This document shows, piece after piece, positions 31,701 through 39,934 of a stretch of DNA of 64,000 bases. Position 1 is the stretch's first letter. The number at the start of each line of letters is the position of its first letter. A program made the translations under genes and the position numbers. The notes below the pieces were generated by a model, which was given only the letters and a program-made list of their open reading frames with translations, was not told the origin of the DNA and searched no databases. This DNA comes from Gibbula magus (taxonomy: Eukaryota; Mollusca; Gastropoda; Trochida; Trochidae): the NCBI GenBank assembly GCA_936450465.1, contig OW388304.1, positions 8,748,700 to 8,812,699 of the forward strand. Reading direction: 5' to 3'.

Positions 31701-34700
31701 TTGAAATGAAGGGTCACTGGTTTGTCCCTTTTGTGGGTGACGTCAGCAAAGTGTATAAGAGTATATAAGGAGAGCCAAAACCGATGCTTAGTCAGAGTCT
31801 GATGAGTCTTACAATAAGACGAAACTAGTCACTCAAAGCAATCGAATCCAATTGCCCCTCAACAGTTGATAGGGTCACCCCACCCTTAACTTCTATATAG
31901 TCATTGTAACTTTAGTAAACCGGACCTTGGTGAATGTTTTTGTTTTTAAAATAAATAAAAATATCCGGACTCACGAATATAAATATATATTACCTAACCA
32001 TCTATAAGGGACAATTGAAGACCAAAGCCAACCAAGGAGTGTTCAAACCATGAACTATTCTCGTTGTTTCCCAATACCTGTTCTGTGTTTACGGAGATCG
32101 CTAATAGTGCTAGCGAGAACATTTTGCACTCTTTGTAGATTCCTCGTCTAGGTGTATATCGCACTTTTAATTGTTTACCTTTAAACCCATATTTCGTTAA
32201 AACAGGATATAGCGTGCATGAATACTCACATGCTGAGTGATGTCATTTACAGAAACGTTCGTCGTTCGTAAACGTTCACAATGGTTAATATATAGAATAA
32301 CCACCAAGTACGGGAAATATGCCCTCGTCGAACTAATGTCCATTCCCTCGCCAAGGCTCGTGGCCGTGACTATTATTCAAACTCGGGCGTATTTTCTAGA
32401 AATAACTTTACCTTTTTTGCTATTCTCTAATGGATTTAAATTCTAGTGCAATTATTTATCAAGATATATCGTAAATGTTAATTACAATTACACAATTGGT
32501 AATATAGAGAATAACCAACTCGTTCCGATAGACATGTTGACCAAACGTGTTGAATAGAACACAATGGAAACATATTGAGCTCGGATTGTGTTAATGCTTT
32601 AGGATTGGTGTTATGGTCAACTAATGGCAAAAGATATTTTCATTACGTATTATCTGTGTGAGTTTATCTCACATAACAAAGAACATTTCCGACACCCCAG
32701 AAAAAAAATCAATAAATGCGTTAAATAACATAGAATATTATGTTGGAGTAACATACACATGTTTGTAAAACGTTGTTTCAAATTACCATTTCAACGCTAC
32801 CGGGTTCAGTATAGTGAACATAATATGGTGGTTTGATAGAAAACCGGAAAATGTACAGCGAATTGCGTCATATCATTAGTCAAAGGTAATGTTGGAAACT
32901 TATAAAGCAGAACAAACAACATATTTGGGATGGTAGTCTTTAATAGATCGTATAGTTATTATATATAGGAATAGAACATGTAATGTCGACCTCTGCACAC
33001 GTATACACGTTCTTTGCTCGATTTTCATTAAAAATGTATAATTATCATATATTTTGCATCTGGGGATGAAAAGGCAACTAGAGTGAGATAGATCATTTGA
33101 ACTTTTACAATTCACAAGGTACTTTGACCCGTTCCAAAGTTAAAGAGCCACCAGGGATGTTGATGAACATCTAGGAAAATTGCCAAAGATCCATCTCCGT
33201 GAAATATATACACTTAGTTTTCCCAAATTTGTTCGACCAAAATTAAGACTAATTAGTAAAGGTGTTTTCCAGTCTAAATGTAGATCCAATCTATTATTTT
33301 CAAGCGCAAAGCATTATGGTCTTACTCACACACTGTATACAAAGTCACGAAAACATAACAAAGTCTATGAGCAATGAAAGAAATTGAAATGCATCATTTG
33401 TGGCGGTTATTTATTTACCATTTCATTTAATTATGTATTTGCTATAGAAATTGGAATAATTGTTTTACCCAACTAGGTATTTTGCTTGAATTTATAATTA
33501 ATGAGAGTAAAAATTGGTCATAATCTGCTGGTCTTATTTCAATAAGAAGTACATTAAACAGGCTATAATTTGTATATTCTCAGGACATTTAGAAACATTG
33601 TTAATAAAGCAATCGTCACATTCAGTAATGTATGACAAGGGTAACTTGCAGGAGAAGCACGTGCAGCGCGAGCAGCACATGGGTTGTTATGGCGACTTTC
33701 GCTAGAGACGAACCTTCACGTTTCGGAAACGTTTGCTGTTGCGAAGTACGTTTTACGCAATAAAGGGGATTCTATTTATATGACGTCAGATACCCGTAGC
33801 GCTCTACTTGAAGGGGTACTTCTTTTTTTAAACCAAATTTCATTACACCGTTGTGATATGACATTATTTATCACATGTCATGTTGTAGATAAAAGATTTC
33901 TCTGTCGATTGACGTTATAAGTTTTTTTCCCCAAAAACTTGTTTTTATTTAAAACACTAACATCCTTGATGGCTCTTTAAATGAAATGATACGAAAGATA
34001 TCCTACTGTTCTAAATATAATGTAATTTTGGAAACTTATCGGCAGCTGAAAAGGACAAAATTTGAGTTGGTAATGTTTATTAGATCATGTCAAAACTGTG
34101 AATACATGTGAATGGGACGTGAATTTTCGTTTTCAGCGCATCAATCAGGATATTTTCGATTTCCATTGGAAACACGTAATTATCCAAAATATGGCAATTG
34201 GTGGAACGTCACTTTAACATTATGGCTATATTTTATACCTTCTAACCATCGCCCGAACACAACTGAATTTCAACGAACACTTGCACTAGCTACTATTGAA
34301 CAGGCCCCTTGTACATTTGGAAGCCCAATCAGTTCAATCAGAACTAAACCGTCGCATTATCCTGGCCCCGAGGATAACATTGATTAAGTCAGAAAGATAT
34401 TCGAATTGCTTTCAGAATGAAGTGTTACATCTTAAGCTTTTAATCCAATATTTTCCTCCATTTTTCTGACAGCATTACTGAAAACGTTTAACAGATAATT
34501 TGAATCCAAAAAACACATACAGTGAACAACGTTGTGAGTGAGTGAAATCTCACCATCTTCTGATATCATATATATATATAAACACACGCACGTTAATAAC
34601 TGTTATACATATCCGAGGCTTTATTTTTGTCAACGAGTGTTGATATATTTGATATAGAAAGGTGATTTTATAAATCAACAAAAATCATTCTTCATTACTT

Positions 34701-37700
34701 TAAATGAAAAAAAGCACATCTTTGAACACATGAAGTTTCCAGTTCGGTGATGTCTTAGCAGTAAGACGTATTATGATGTCGTCACATTTTTGACTTTATA
34801 ACATTGTGAGTCATTAGTTGATGTAACAGCATTGTATTGTCACCTGTTTGACGGCGACTGGGTTTTATGAGTTGTACAAAACCAACTGTCAACTGTCCTG
34901 CGAGATATCACTTGATCTCACACAAGCGATATCTCCTCTTGAGTTTTGGATGATAAATTGATTTGTGTGAGATCAAGCGGGAGATATATTACTGCCAGCA
35001 GATTTTTAACAATGCCATGTCACAAGTACATGGCATTATTACTCACGGTTTAATAATCTATCGTGTTATTACACTTTGTGTAATAACATCGCGTGCTTTC
35101 GATTGACGTGACGTCATAATGAACAAAATATGACGTCACAATGTCAGCCGCGGTTGCAATGGAGTGTCCCATTTATCGACGAGTTTGTGGAATTAAGAGG
35201 TATTTAAATCAGTGAGTAATAAATAAAATACTCAACTCGTTTCCGTTTAATAACATATTTATGAAACTCGTGAGATGGTATTTGTATTTAACTCGCTTTT
35301 GCTCGTTAAATACAAACCACTCACTCTTTTAATAAATATGTTATTAAACGGAACTCCGTTTAGTATTCTCTATTGGCAATGCTTTTACATAATCGAGTAA
35401 TGACATCACATTAGTATGACGTCATAAATATGATGACGTCACAACGCTATGACATCACCGCATTACAAGTCAAATGGCAATGATGTGGTCAGAGATGTAG
35501 AATTTTCATTGTAACACGATGATAAATGATTTTGGATGATAAATATAATTTGGCCCTCGAGTCCTCTGATATCACATACACCAACACCAACAATATGTGT
35601 AACTTCATCAACTTGTGTTGATGTATTTGATATTTTAGAAGAGAATTTTTTGAGATTCTTTGTGGAAATGTGTTGCAGTAAATCATTTTTCACTTCAATC
35701 GATTTCAGATGGACCGTTAATCAATAAATTGCCTTGTGAAGTATTCGGCGCTCTGGACCACGTCTTTGGTGGAGGAGCCAACTGGATGTTGGCCATTATT
35801 GCAATGGAAAGGTTAGTCCTATCGTTTATGAATCATGATCATTAGAATATGTTAGCCAAACAAATGTTGGCTTGTAGATGGTTTCGTAACTACATTTACA
35901 GGTTGAATGACTTGAATTGTTACATGATAATTTACACTTCCTTATTGTGGTTTAGAAACTCGCTTACGTCATACGGCACAGTCATTTCAATATACAGGAT
36001 ATTATGTAGAAAAACTGAGATTAACCCAGTTGTTACAAGATTATAGAAAATGTATGTTATTCTAAGGGGTCTGCTTGTGTAGCAAGACTGACTTATGTTC
36101 CTAACCATGCATTTCACAGAGGAAAAATGTGCGGTCGTTATCAGCCCTCGGATTGAACATGTATTAGTAAAAGTCATTCAATTGACATTTTCGAAAAAAT
36201 TCTTTCACGTATCCTGATGTTTCAGTAAAAAAGAGAGATTTTTGTATTTTAACTTGTATTTTTAAGTCACAACTAATTCTGAACACTCCTTTCACCTTTT
36301 TACTTTTTTTCAGATATATGTTCGCTAAAGCTCCGACTGAACACTCGTCTACTTTCTCATTGAGAAACTTAAAGATTCTCGCGGCTGGGCTCTATATTTT
36401 ACAGATCATGATAGATGTTGGGCCGTTTTATGGACTTGGTGAATACACTGTAATGAGAGGTACTTATTAAGTTTATAAGTACAAACTGTTATCATGTCTT
36501 ACATAGCATATGCACATTACAAAGTCATGATACATACATACAGGTGACATACGATTTACAAGTTAACCATATGTCAACTGCATTGTTCTTTAACATTACA
36601 AACATAACAAAAAGTCCATGATTTGATGAATATCCACATTACTTGCTCGGAGTTCAGAGGTTACCAGACAAACGTTATCATAGAATAACTACTAATAGAC
36701 ATCCCGCTGTACGTACATCTAGATGTAAATAATGTTTACTTTGTATCATGTCGATGTAGGTATATGTACTCAAATCAAAGCTTTGAAGAGAGGGTTTTGT
36801 CACTGCAGCTGGGTTATGTTGTTTACTGTTTCTTTCAGGTAAACTAACCCTCTTTGTGACTTTCAATATGACCTCAGCAGACGGAGGCGACGCGATATGT
36901 ACAGCAGAAGAAATGGTTTCACTCCTAAGGCAACGATACATACAGTTGATGGCAAGGCGCATACCAGATCCGACATTGACAGTCTCCCACTATCTCGAAA
37001 CAAATCATCATGTAATGTTGGCGCGCGCCCGATGGGTCGATGATGGGTTTGTTTATGTGATGCGTATGCCAAATGCAACAATTCTGGAGTCATTTTGGGA
37101 TGCCTACACCAGTGGTTTTCTCAGTCAAAGTATTAGTTCCCTCGTGTATTCACCAATCGTAGTACCGGCTTTAGGGGATCATTTACCAAGCGTGCTGACA
37201 CATCTCAACGTTGGAGATTACTTGATGTTGAGGGATGGCTATCTTCCTCTACAAGGTAAAAACCGTACTTAGTCTTCTGACGAAGGTATATATCTGATTA
37301 AAGTAGTTTGTTGCTTGTGGGGCCAACGTTTATCTCCCAAGTGATTCCCGTCCTCCTCGTAACCATTGTAATTGCGATCACGGTCGCTGGCTTAAGGCAG
37401 ATATAAAATGTGGTGTATCATTGTTGCCATTTGAGGCCCAGCAATGTATTAGAAGTGTTCGACTCGTTGCATTTGATCATGATCGCTAATATTCTTGTCG
37501 ATGTATTGAACAAAACCTTATTGTTTCAGAACTTGGGATATGTGATGGAGATTTCACGTCTGTGAATCAACACAGTGACATCTGGATGGCGTACAATCTT
37601 CTCCTGACGGCTCTTCTTCCGTTATCTATTGCTGCGGTTGTTTTTTCTGCTGTATGGGTTCTACACTATAGGGATAATACGGACAAATCAGATCTCCCAG

Positions 37701-38026
37701 AGGATGTGTACCTAAACAGGGCCCTGACTATAGTATCTTGGTTATCCATGGGGGCAAATCTAGCTTACATAATTGTCAACATACTATTTGCCAGAGGAAC
37801 CTACTTTCAGCCCAAGGTTATACTTGGTGTCAGTTACATTGTACATAGTAGTCGATTTTTACTGTATTTTATCTGGTGTCTGGTTGACACAAGTCCTATT
37901 CATATTATCAGAGGTGTTGGGATGCTATTTTTCCGTGTGTTTTCGAAGGCAAGTGGGTCTCTCAGGTCAGATAGTCGAATGAGAAGATCATACGGCACAA
38001 ACAGCCCAACGTCGGTCTCTTTATGA
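16557..38026 (+). CDS. Divergent rhodopsin-like (class A) seven-transmembrane receptor, five exons, 457 aa
   Basis: Join 16557-16767, 35709-35811, 36314-36459, 36839-37255, 37530-38026. All introns are GT-AG, with phases 1, 2, 1, 1 that keep one open frame to TGA. The product is a likely plasma-membrane G-protein-coupled receptor. TM1 is about residues 11-33 (G24-N25, the 1.50 Asn), TM2 43-66, TM3 80-105, TM4 123-143, TM5 311-337 (P323), TM6 356-379 and TM7 388-411. C80 and R105 are exactly 25 apart, as 3.25 and 3.50 require. D87 sits at 3.32 and E104-R105-Y106 replaces DRY. Missing are the TM2 Asp, TM4 Trp, CWxP in TM6 and NPxxY in TM7 (S400-R-F-L-L-Y405 instead). Extracellular loop 2 is about 165 residues. 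ERY and the G-L-G-E-Y stretch after TM4 faintly recall prostanoid receptors, but the ligand is unknown. The start ATG is 11 residues before TM1. A TTG codon two codons upstream is in frame but not a normal eukaryotic start. Confidence 0.8.
17889..18689 (+). repeat. Module repeat R1 cluster, duplicate copy
   Basis: Same sequence as 11640-12440, carried by the 6,249-bp duplication. Confidence 0.75.
19401..21092. mobile_element. 1.7-kb foldback element, copy 2
   Basis: Exact counterpart of the element at 13152-14843 inside the second duplication copy. It differs at 19465 (G) and 19987 (G). The G at 19465 matches the partner arm of the hairpin while the C in copy 1 does not, so copy 1 probably carries the newer mutation. 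Confidence 0.8.
22013..24030. other. Intron 1, non-coding
   Basis: Starts at the right duplication breakpoint. The block 22370-22700 (GTAACGTCATT..., GATCTCAAACAAGCGAT) resembles the hairpin family seen at 34540-35640. A cluster of AAGTACTT motifs lies at 23436-23490. No gene was seen. Confidence 0.35.
24031..26330 (+). pseudogene. Broken hAT-type transposase (ZNF862/DUF4371-like)
   Basis: Begins at ATG-K-R-R-S-T, then a stop. After another stop at 24229-24231 comes a zinc-finger-like F-Y-C-K-L-C at about 24272. Next are W-L-A-K-E-G-L-S-T-V-K-Y, I-A-Q-Y-I-S-E-A-E-Y and M-I-D-N-S-T (a DUF4371-like catalytic region), but in a shifted frame. Further on, G-F-G-S-D-G-A, K-K-K-G-V-A-T-L-L-K and H-C-F-A-H-R-L-V-L-C-T appear near 24855-25000. 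After an insertion (about 25050-25930) it resumes with K-H-S-T-K-R-I-L-E-L, E-V-H-D-V-R-W-F-S-F-Y-N and S-L-T-D-V-M-F-L-S-A-M. These are hallmarks of hAT-derived transposases. Several stops and frameshifts show it is dead. The hAT C-terminal dimerisation domain was not found. Confidence 0.75.
25050..25930 (+). mobile_element. Module repeat R3 inserted in the hAT pseudogene
   Basis: Interrupts the transposase between L-T-D-I-F and Y-L-K-H-S. It opens at CCGTGGGATATAG, has CCGTCCGTAATCATTTC and TTTCCGGAGCAGAACTC, then repeated modules with 'TGTATTACCCAC...CTGAAGTGGTGCCTTTTGAT' and CGTTTCCGTGGAAACG. It ends near ACCGGTGGGATATGTCATCTTC. It is non-coding, and a younger insertion than the hAT copy. 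Confidence 0.65.
26331..28690. other. Intron 1, non-coding
   Basis: AT-rich and without a recognisable gene. The remaining short frames, such as 26545-26778, carry no motif I know. Confidence 0.4.
28696..29130 (+). repeat. Module repeat R2, second copy
   Basis: Shares AAAGCTTTGCGGGAGAC, CCGTCCGTGATTCCGT and the GGTTTCCATGG near-palindrome with 7035-7520, but is more diverged. At least three shortened modules with 'TACTT..GTTATTCTGATTTTTA' are visible. Confidence 0.7.
29131..30110. other. Intron 1, non-coding
   Basis: Nothing recognisable. Confidence 0.35.
30116..30980. repeat. Region bounded by AGGCAGTAA palindromes
   Basis: A cluster of AGGCAGTAA inverted motifs. A perfect 20-bp palindrome lies at 30183-30202 (AGGCAGTAAGCTTACTGCCT) and another at 30961-30980 (centre CG). 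Near-perfect ones are at 30155-30173 and half-sites at 30116 and 30235. The outer motifs are inverted, so this may be a non-autonomous element of about 870 bp. Inside, a 69-codon frame at 30515-30724 (Y-R-L-V-K-K-C-T-I-L-E-V) recalls KRBA2-type integrase-like proteins, only weakly. Confidence 0.45.
30991..31050 (+). ncRNA. Degenerate hammerhead-like three-way fold
   Basis: Stem I is GTTTCATCC (30991) with GGATGTAAAC (31041), 9 bp with one bulge. A-TGATGA follows, then stem II GTCAA/TTGAC with loop GGTAA (31007-31021), the GAAA box (31022-31025) and a short stem III (ACTT/AAGT). The layout is that of a hammerhead, but the core C3 is A and the base before the cleavage position is G instead of U. 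It is probably inactive if it is a relic, and chance is not excluded. Confidence 0.35.
31532..31762 (-). pseudogene. Penelope-like GIY-YIG endonuclease C-terminal fragment
   Basis: On the minus strand the frame reads H-F-A-D-V-T-H-K-R-D-K-P-V-T-L-H-F-N, then L-P-D-H-S-K-S-D-L. That is the 'P-V-x-x-H-F-N-x-P-x-H-S' signature at the end of the GIY-YIG domain of Penelope-like elements. It continues R-S-L-D-L-R-L-I-F-E-L-L-T-F-Q-P-R-G-L-N to a stop about 25 bases from the element end. The reverse transcriptase and the GIY and YIG residues themselves are missing through 5' truncation, so it cannot work alone. Confidence 0.7.
31782..31844 (+). ncRNA. Type I hammerhead ribozyme (Penelope-associated)
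   Basis: Core CTGATGA at 31799-31805. Stem II is GTCTT/AAGAC with loop ACAAT (31806-31820), then GAAAC (31821-31825). A minimal stem III (AC with GT around a TA loop) leads to the cleavage triplet GTC ending at 31830. Stem I closes it: GAGT (31795) with ACTC (31831), then an internal loop, then GCT with AGC and CGAT (31782) with ATCG (31841). All invariant core bases are present. Very short stem III and type I topology match hammerheads in Penelope-like elements and retrozymes, which often cleave as dimers. Confidence 0.85.
31906..33141. other. Intron 1, non-coding
   Basis: No gene. The block 32885-33130 shares an arrangement (TTGGAAACTTAT..., ATTTGGGATGGT, ATCATTTGAAC) with 34022-34100 and 51835-52080, suggesting an old dispersed repeat. 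Confidence 0.35.
33142..33978. mobile_element. Candidate non-autonomous DNA transposon, 837 bp
   Basis: Terminal inverted repeats: AAAGAGCCACCAGGGATGTT at 33142-33161 and its complement with two mismatches at 33959-33978. TTAA abuts both ends (33140-33143, 33977-33980), which could be a TTAA target duplication or part of the inverted repeat. The flanks on both sides look like pieces of the same older repeat. Three short internal frames (33180-33920) show no transposase motif. Confidence 0.5.
33979..34540. other. Intron 1, non-coding
   Basis: A 91-codon frame at 34112-34387 starts with ATG, but has no recognisable domain and no splice context that joins it to the receptor gene. Confidence 0.35.
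34545..35640. repeat. Cluster of TGATATCA hairpin elements (R4)
   Basis: Recurring blocks: 'TGATATCA..ATA' followed by 'GTGTTGATRTATTTGATAT' (34558-34660 and 35567-35635), ATGACGTCATAA-type blocks (34785, 35110-35140, 35415-35450), and an inverted pair GATCTCACACAAGCGATATC / TTGTGTGAGATCAAGC at 34914 and 34962. Similar units occur at 39940-40140 and 54545-55100. These are probably non-autonomous foldback elements. The last block ends about 70 bases before receptor exon 2. Confidence 0.55.
35227..35367. repeat. 141-bp palindrome
   Basis: Arms AATACT...TCCGTTTAATAACATATTTA (from 35227) and the complement ending AGTATT at 35367. The inner arms are TTTGTATTTAAC and GTTAAATACAAA, around a loop of about ten bases (TCGCTTTTGCTC). 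It lies within the R4 cluster. Confidence 0.8.
35709..35811 (+). CDS. Receptor exon 2 (TM3, ERY)
   Basis: 103 bases between the acceptor GATTTCAG and the donor AAG|GTTAGT. It encodes residues 71-105: the first extracellular loop, the disulfide Cys C80, D87 at position 3.32, a small-residue-rich helix (F-G-G-G-A-N-W) and M-E-R. The Arg codon is split (AG|A) and completed by exon 3. The acceptor lies about 70 bases after the end of a repeat-derived hairpin (TGATATCA family), so mobile DNA sits close to the splice site. Confidence 0.78.
36314..36459 (+). CDS. Receptor exon 3 (second intracellular loop, TM4)
   Basis: 146 bases between a T-rich acceptor (TTTTTTTCAG) and the donor GAGAG|GTACTT. 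It begins inside R105 and continues Y106-M-F, followed by an intracellular loop with a Ser/Thr cluster (115-120), a basic L-R-N-L-K entry and TM4. The typical TM4 Trp is not present. After TM4 comes G-P-F-Y-G-L-G-E-Y. That motif is loosely like the TM4 exit of prostanoid receptors, but this is a weak resemblance. Confidence 0.78.
36839..37255 (+). CDS. Receptor exon 4 (very long extracellular loop 2)
   Basis: 417 bases, acceptor TTTCTTTCAG, donor CTACAAG|GTAAAA. It encodes residues 154-293, entirely between TM4 and TM5, with no hydrophobic helix. Topology puts it outside the cell, which fits two N-glycosylation sequons (N163-M-T and N232-A-T). It contains C174, a basic amphipathic stretch (184-194) and an aromatic/acidic block around W219-V-D-D. 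Class A loop 2 is usually a few tens of residues, so this is an outlier. I do not recognise a named domain in it. Confidence 0.75.
37530..38026 (+). CDS. Receptor exon 5 (TM5-TM7 and C-terminus)
   Basis: 497 bases from the acceptor TTGTTTCAG to TGA. C297 lies shortly before TM5 and is a good partner for C80. TM5 has P323. A short third intracellular loop (340-355, acidic and basic) precedes TM6, which lacks CWxP. TM7 ends H-S-S-R-F-L-L-Y-F-I-W-C, where NPxxY would be. The cytoplasmic tail of about 45 residues is Ser/Arg rich (S-L-R-S-D-S-R-M-R-R-S), a plausible phosphorylation region. A possible ATTAAA polyadenylation signal lies at 38246, followed by T-rich DNA. Confidence 0.8.
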
Positions 38027-38629
38027 CAAAATGCATTGATTGCCTCTCCTTACCATACAGTCATATTGATTTCCCGTGAACGCAAGACAGGATATATTTG
38101 ATGTGAATCTTTTAATGAGTTAATGAATTGACATTTTGACCAGGGATGAATCAATACGGATCTCTGTGAACATAGAATGCCGAAATGTGATATTAACTGC
38201 TCAAAGTCGCTTTTATCTGTGCTGATCATATGATGTTTTGTATGCATTAAATGCATGTACTGGGAGTGTCCCTCTGGTTAATTTTCTTTTTATCTTCTAA
38301 TCTCCCATAGGTTATAGATAATTCAAGTAGCTTCTGGTTAAGCTCAAGGGATATATTATATAGTATATTGTGGTGGCCTTTATACAAAGATATTAGCATG
38401 ATGCCATGCTCTATCATATTGATTTATTTTAACATTATGAACATCTATTTCATTGTATTTCACATGCAAATATTATGTATCTATATTAACAGGCAATATC
38501 ATCATATTATCACCAGATAATACTCCAGTAATGCCTTAGCACCTATTACCAACTCTTAACTGCACCAGCTGTTTTGAAAGGATGTACATAAGCAGGCTAT
38601 TATCGACAAAGAAATTATCGACAAGAGTT
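38027..38629 (+). other. Receptor 3' flank
   Basis: Follows the receptor stop. The likely 3' UTR holds a possible ATTAAA signal at 38246-38251, with no canonical AATAAA nearby. No other gene was seen. Confidence 0.35.
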
Positions 38630-39900
38630 AACAAGAGCCATCCGGAGAGATGGCCTACCAGTTTTAGCAGTATATGATTAAAACTATAAGGTGTGTTTGC
38701 CCAATATACTTCAACTTATTACTTTTCTAAATGTACAAAGTGTTGCCATGGATACAGAAAAAAATATAAAGTTAAAAATGTTCAAACCCCTAAAAGACCT
38801 CCTACATGATATGAGGAGGTAGTATTTAAAATTTGGCGAGGAGTGGTCAATCAGTTTTAAAAATCCGCTCCGGAAAGAAACCATACCTTCAATTAGACAA
38901 GTCTAAATTGCTAGCATGGAAAAAAATCTTTTTTTCAAACAATGGAAAGCCCCAAAGGCACATCTACATGATATTGGGAGGCAGTACACCAAACTTGGTG
39001 AGATACGGTCAAAGGTTTTAGAGATCTGCTCCGGAAACAAACCCTACCCTTCAAATAGACAACGTCCAAATTGTAACCATGGAACAAAAATTCAAAAAGT
39101 TGAAACCCTGACAAGTCATATCTACGTGATATGGGGAGGCTGTATACCAAATTTGGTGAATATTGGTCAAGTAGTTTTCGAGTACTGCTCCGGAAACAAA
39201 CCTCACCCTTCAAATAGACAAAGTCCAAATTGTTACCATGGAAACCAAAAAATAGAGCCATGGTCTCTGTAGCTCATCAGGACTTCATTGATATATTATC
39301 TAAGGTTGAATATCTACGTTATCTCAAGTAATACATTTACCAAATCAACAATTAAGAATCTCCTTTTTACATTTCTGCTTGCTAGAGCTTTTTGTACTGG
39401 AGAAGAAGAGAAATCAGGTTTTCAGGTCATGATCCCTGTGACCCGTACAATGTAGAATCCCCATTTCCCAAGGAGTCTGTACCTAACTTTTCAGCTCTCT
39501 AGACCTTTTGGAGCTGCAGAAGAAGATAAAAAATAAGTTTTAAAGGTCGTGAACCCTGTGACCCTATTTGGGGTCAGGGGGTCACGAAATCTACTATTTA
39601 GAACCATTGGCCAAGACGTCTGCACACAACGTTTCAGCTTTTCGAACTGGAGAAGAAGATGAAAATAAGTTTTGAAGGTTGTGACCCTTTCAGGCCAGAT
39701 AATCTAAAAATAGAATTTTCAAAAAGTTGAAACCCCCGAATGGCACATCTACATGATATGGGGAGGCTGTTTACCAAATTTGGTGAAGATTGGCCAAGTA
39801 GCTTTCGAGTACTGCCCCGGAAACGATGTGATCAAGGACAGACGAACTGAAACACAGACTGAGCCAGCTATATCCCCCCACACCATATGCAGGGGGATAA
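38630..39900 (-). repeat. Module repeat R3, inverted, split by a nested R1 insertion
   Basis: Three or more modules of about 150 bases, each with TCCGGAAA(C/G)AAACC, CAAATAGACAA(A/C)GTCC, a CCATGGAA-type near-palindrome and 'CACATCTACATGATATGGGGAGG'. The end is CCCCCCACACCATATGCAGG (39876). It is non-coding, and frames across it are shadows. An R1 element sits inside at 39256-39705. Confidence 0.65.
39256..39705 (-). mobile_element. R1 element nested in R3 with 8-bp target duplication
   Basis: Inverted relative of 11640-12440: AGCCATGGTCTCTGTAGCTC at the left, TTTCAGGCCAGATAATCT at the right. AAAAATAG occurs directly on both sides (39248-39255 and 39706-39713). Removing one copy plus the element restores the R3 module, so R1 moves as a discrete unit. 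Confidence 0.65.
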
Positions 39901-39934
39901 TAAAACTGATAAATATCCGAGGTCTGTCACTTTC

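Larger units (their letters stand above)
31507..31891. mobile_element. 385-bp Penelope-like insertion with 14-bp target duplication
   Basis: Flanked by direct repeats TCTATATAGTCATT at 31493-31506 and 31892-31905. The - strand carries the 3' end of a Penelope GIY-YIG coding region (31532 to about 31762). The + strand of the remainder carries a hammerhead ribozyme. Penelope-like elements are known for such ribozymes in their pseudo-LTRs and for copies with an inverted pseudo-LTR segment at the truncated 5' end. That arrangement fits here. The copy is 5'-truncated and has no reverse transcriptase. Confidence 0.75.

Noticed and set aside
34112..34387. 91-codon frame as a gene
   Set aside because: No domain, no neighbours and no compositional bias beyond chance in 64 kb.
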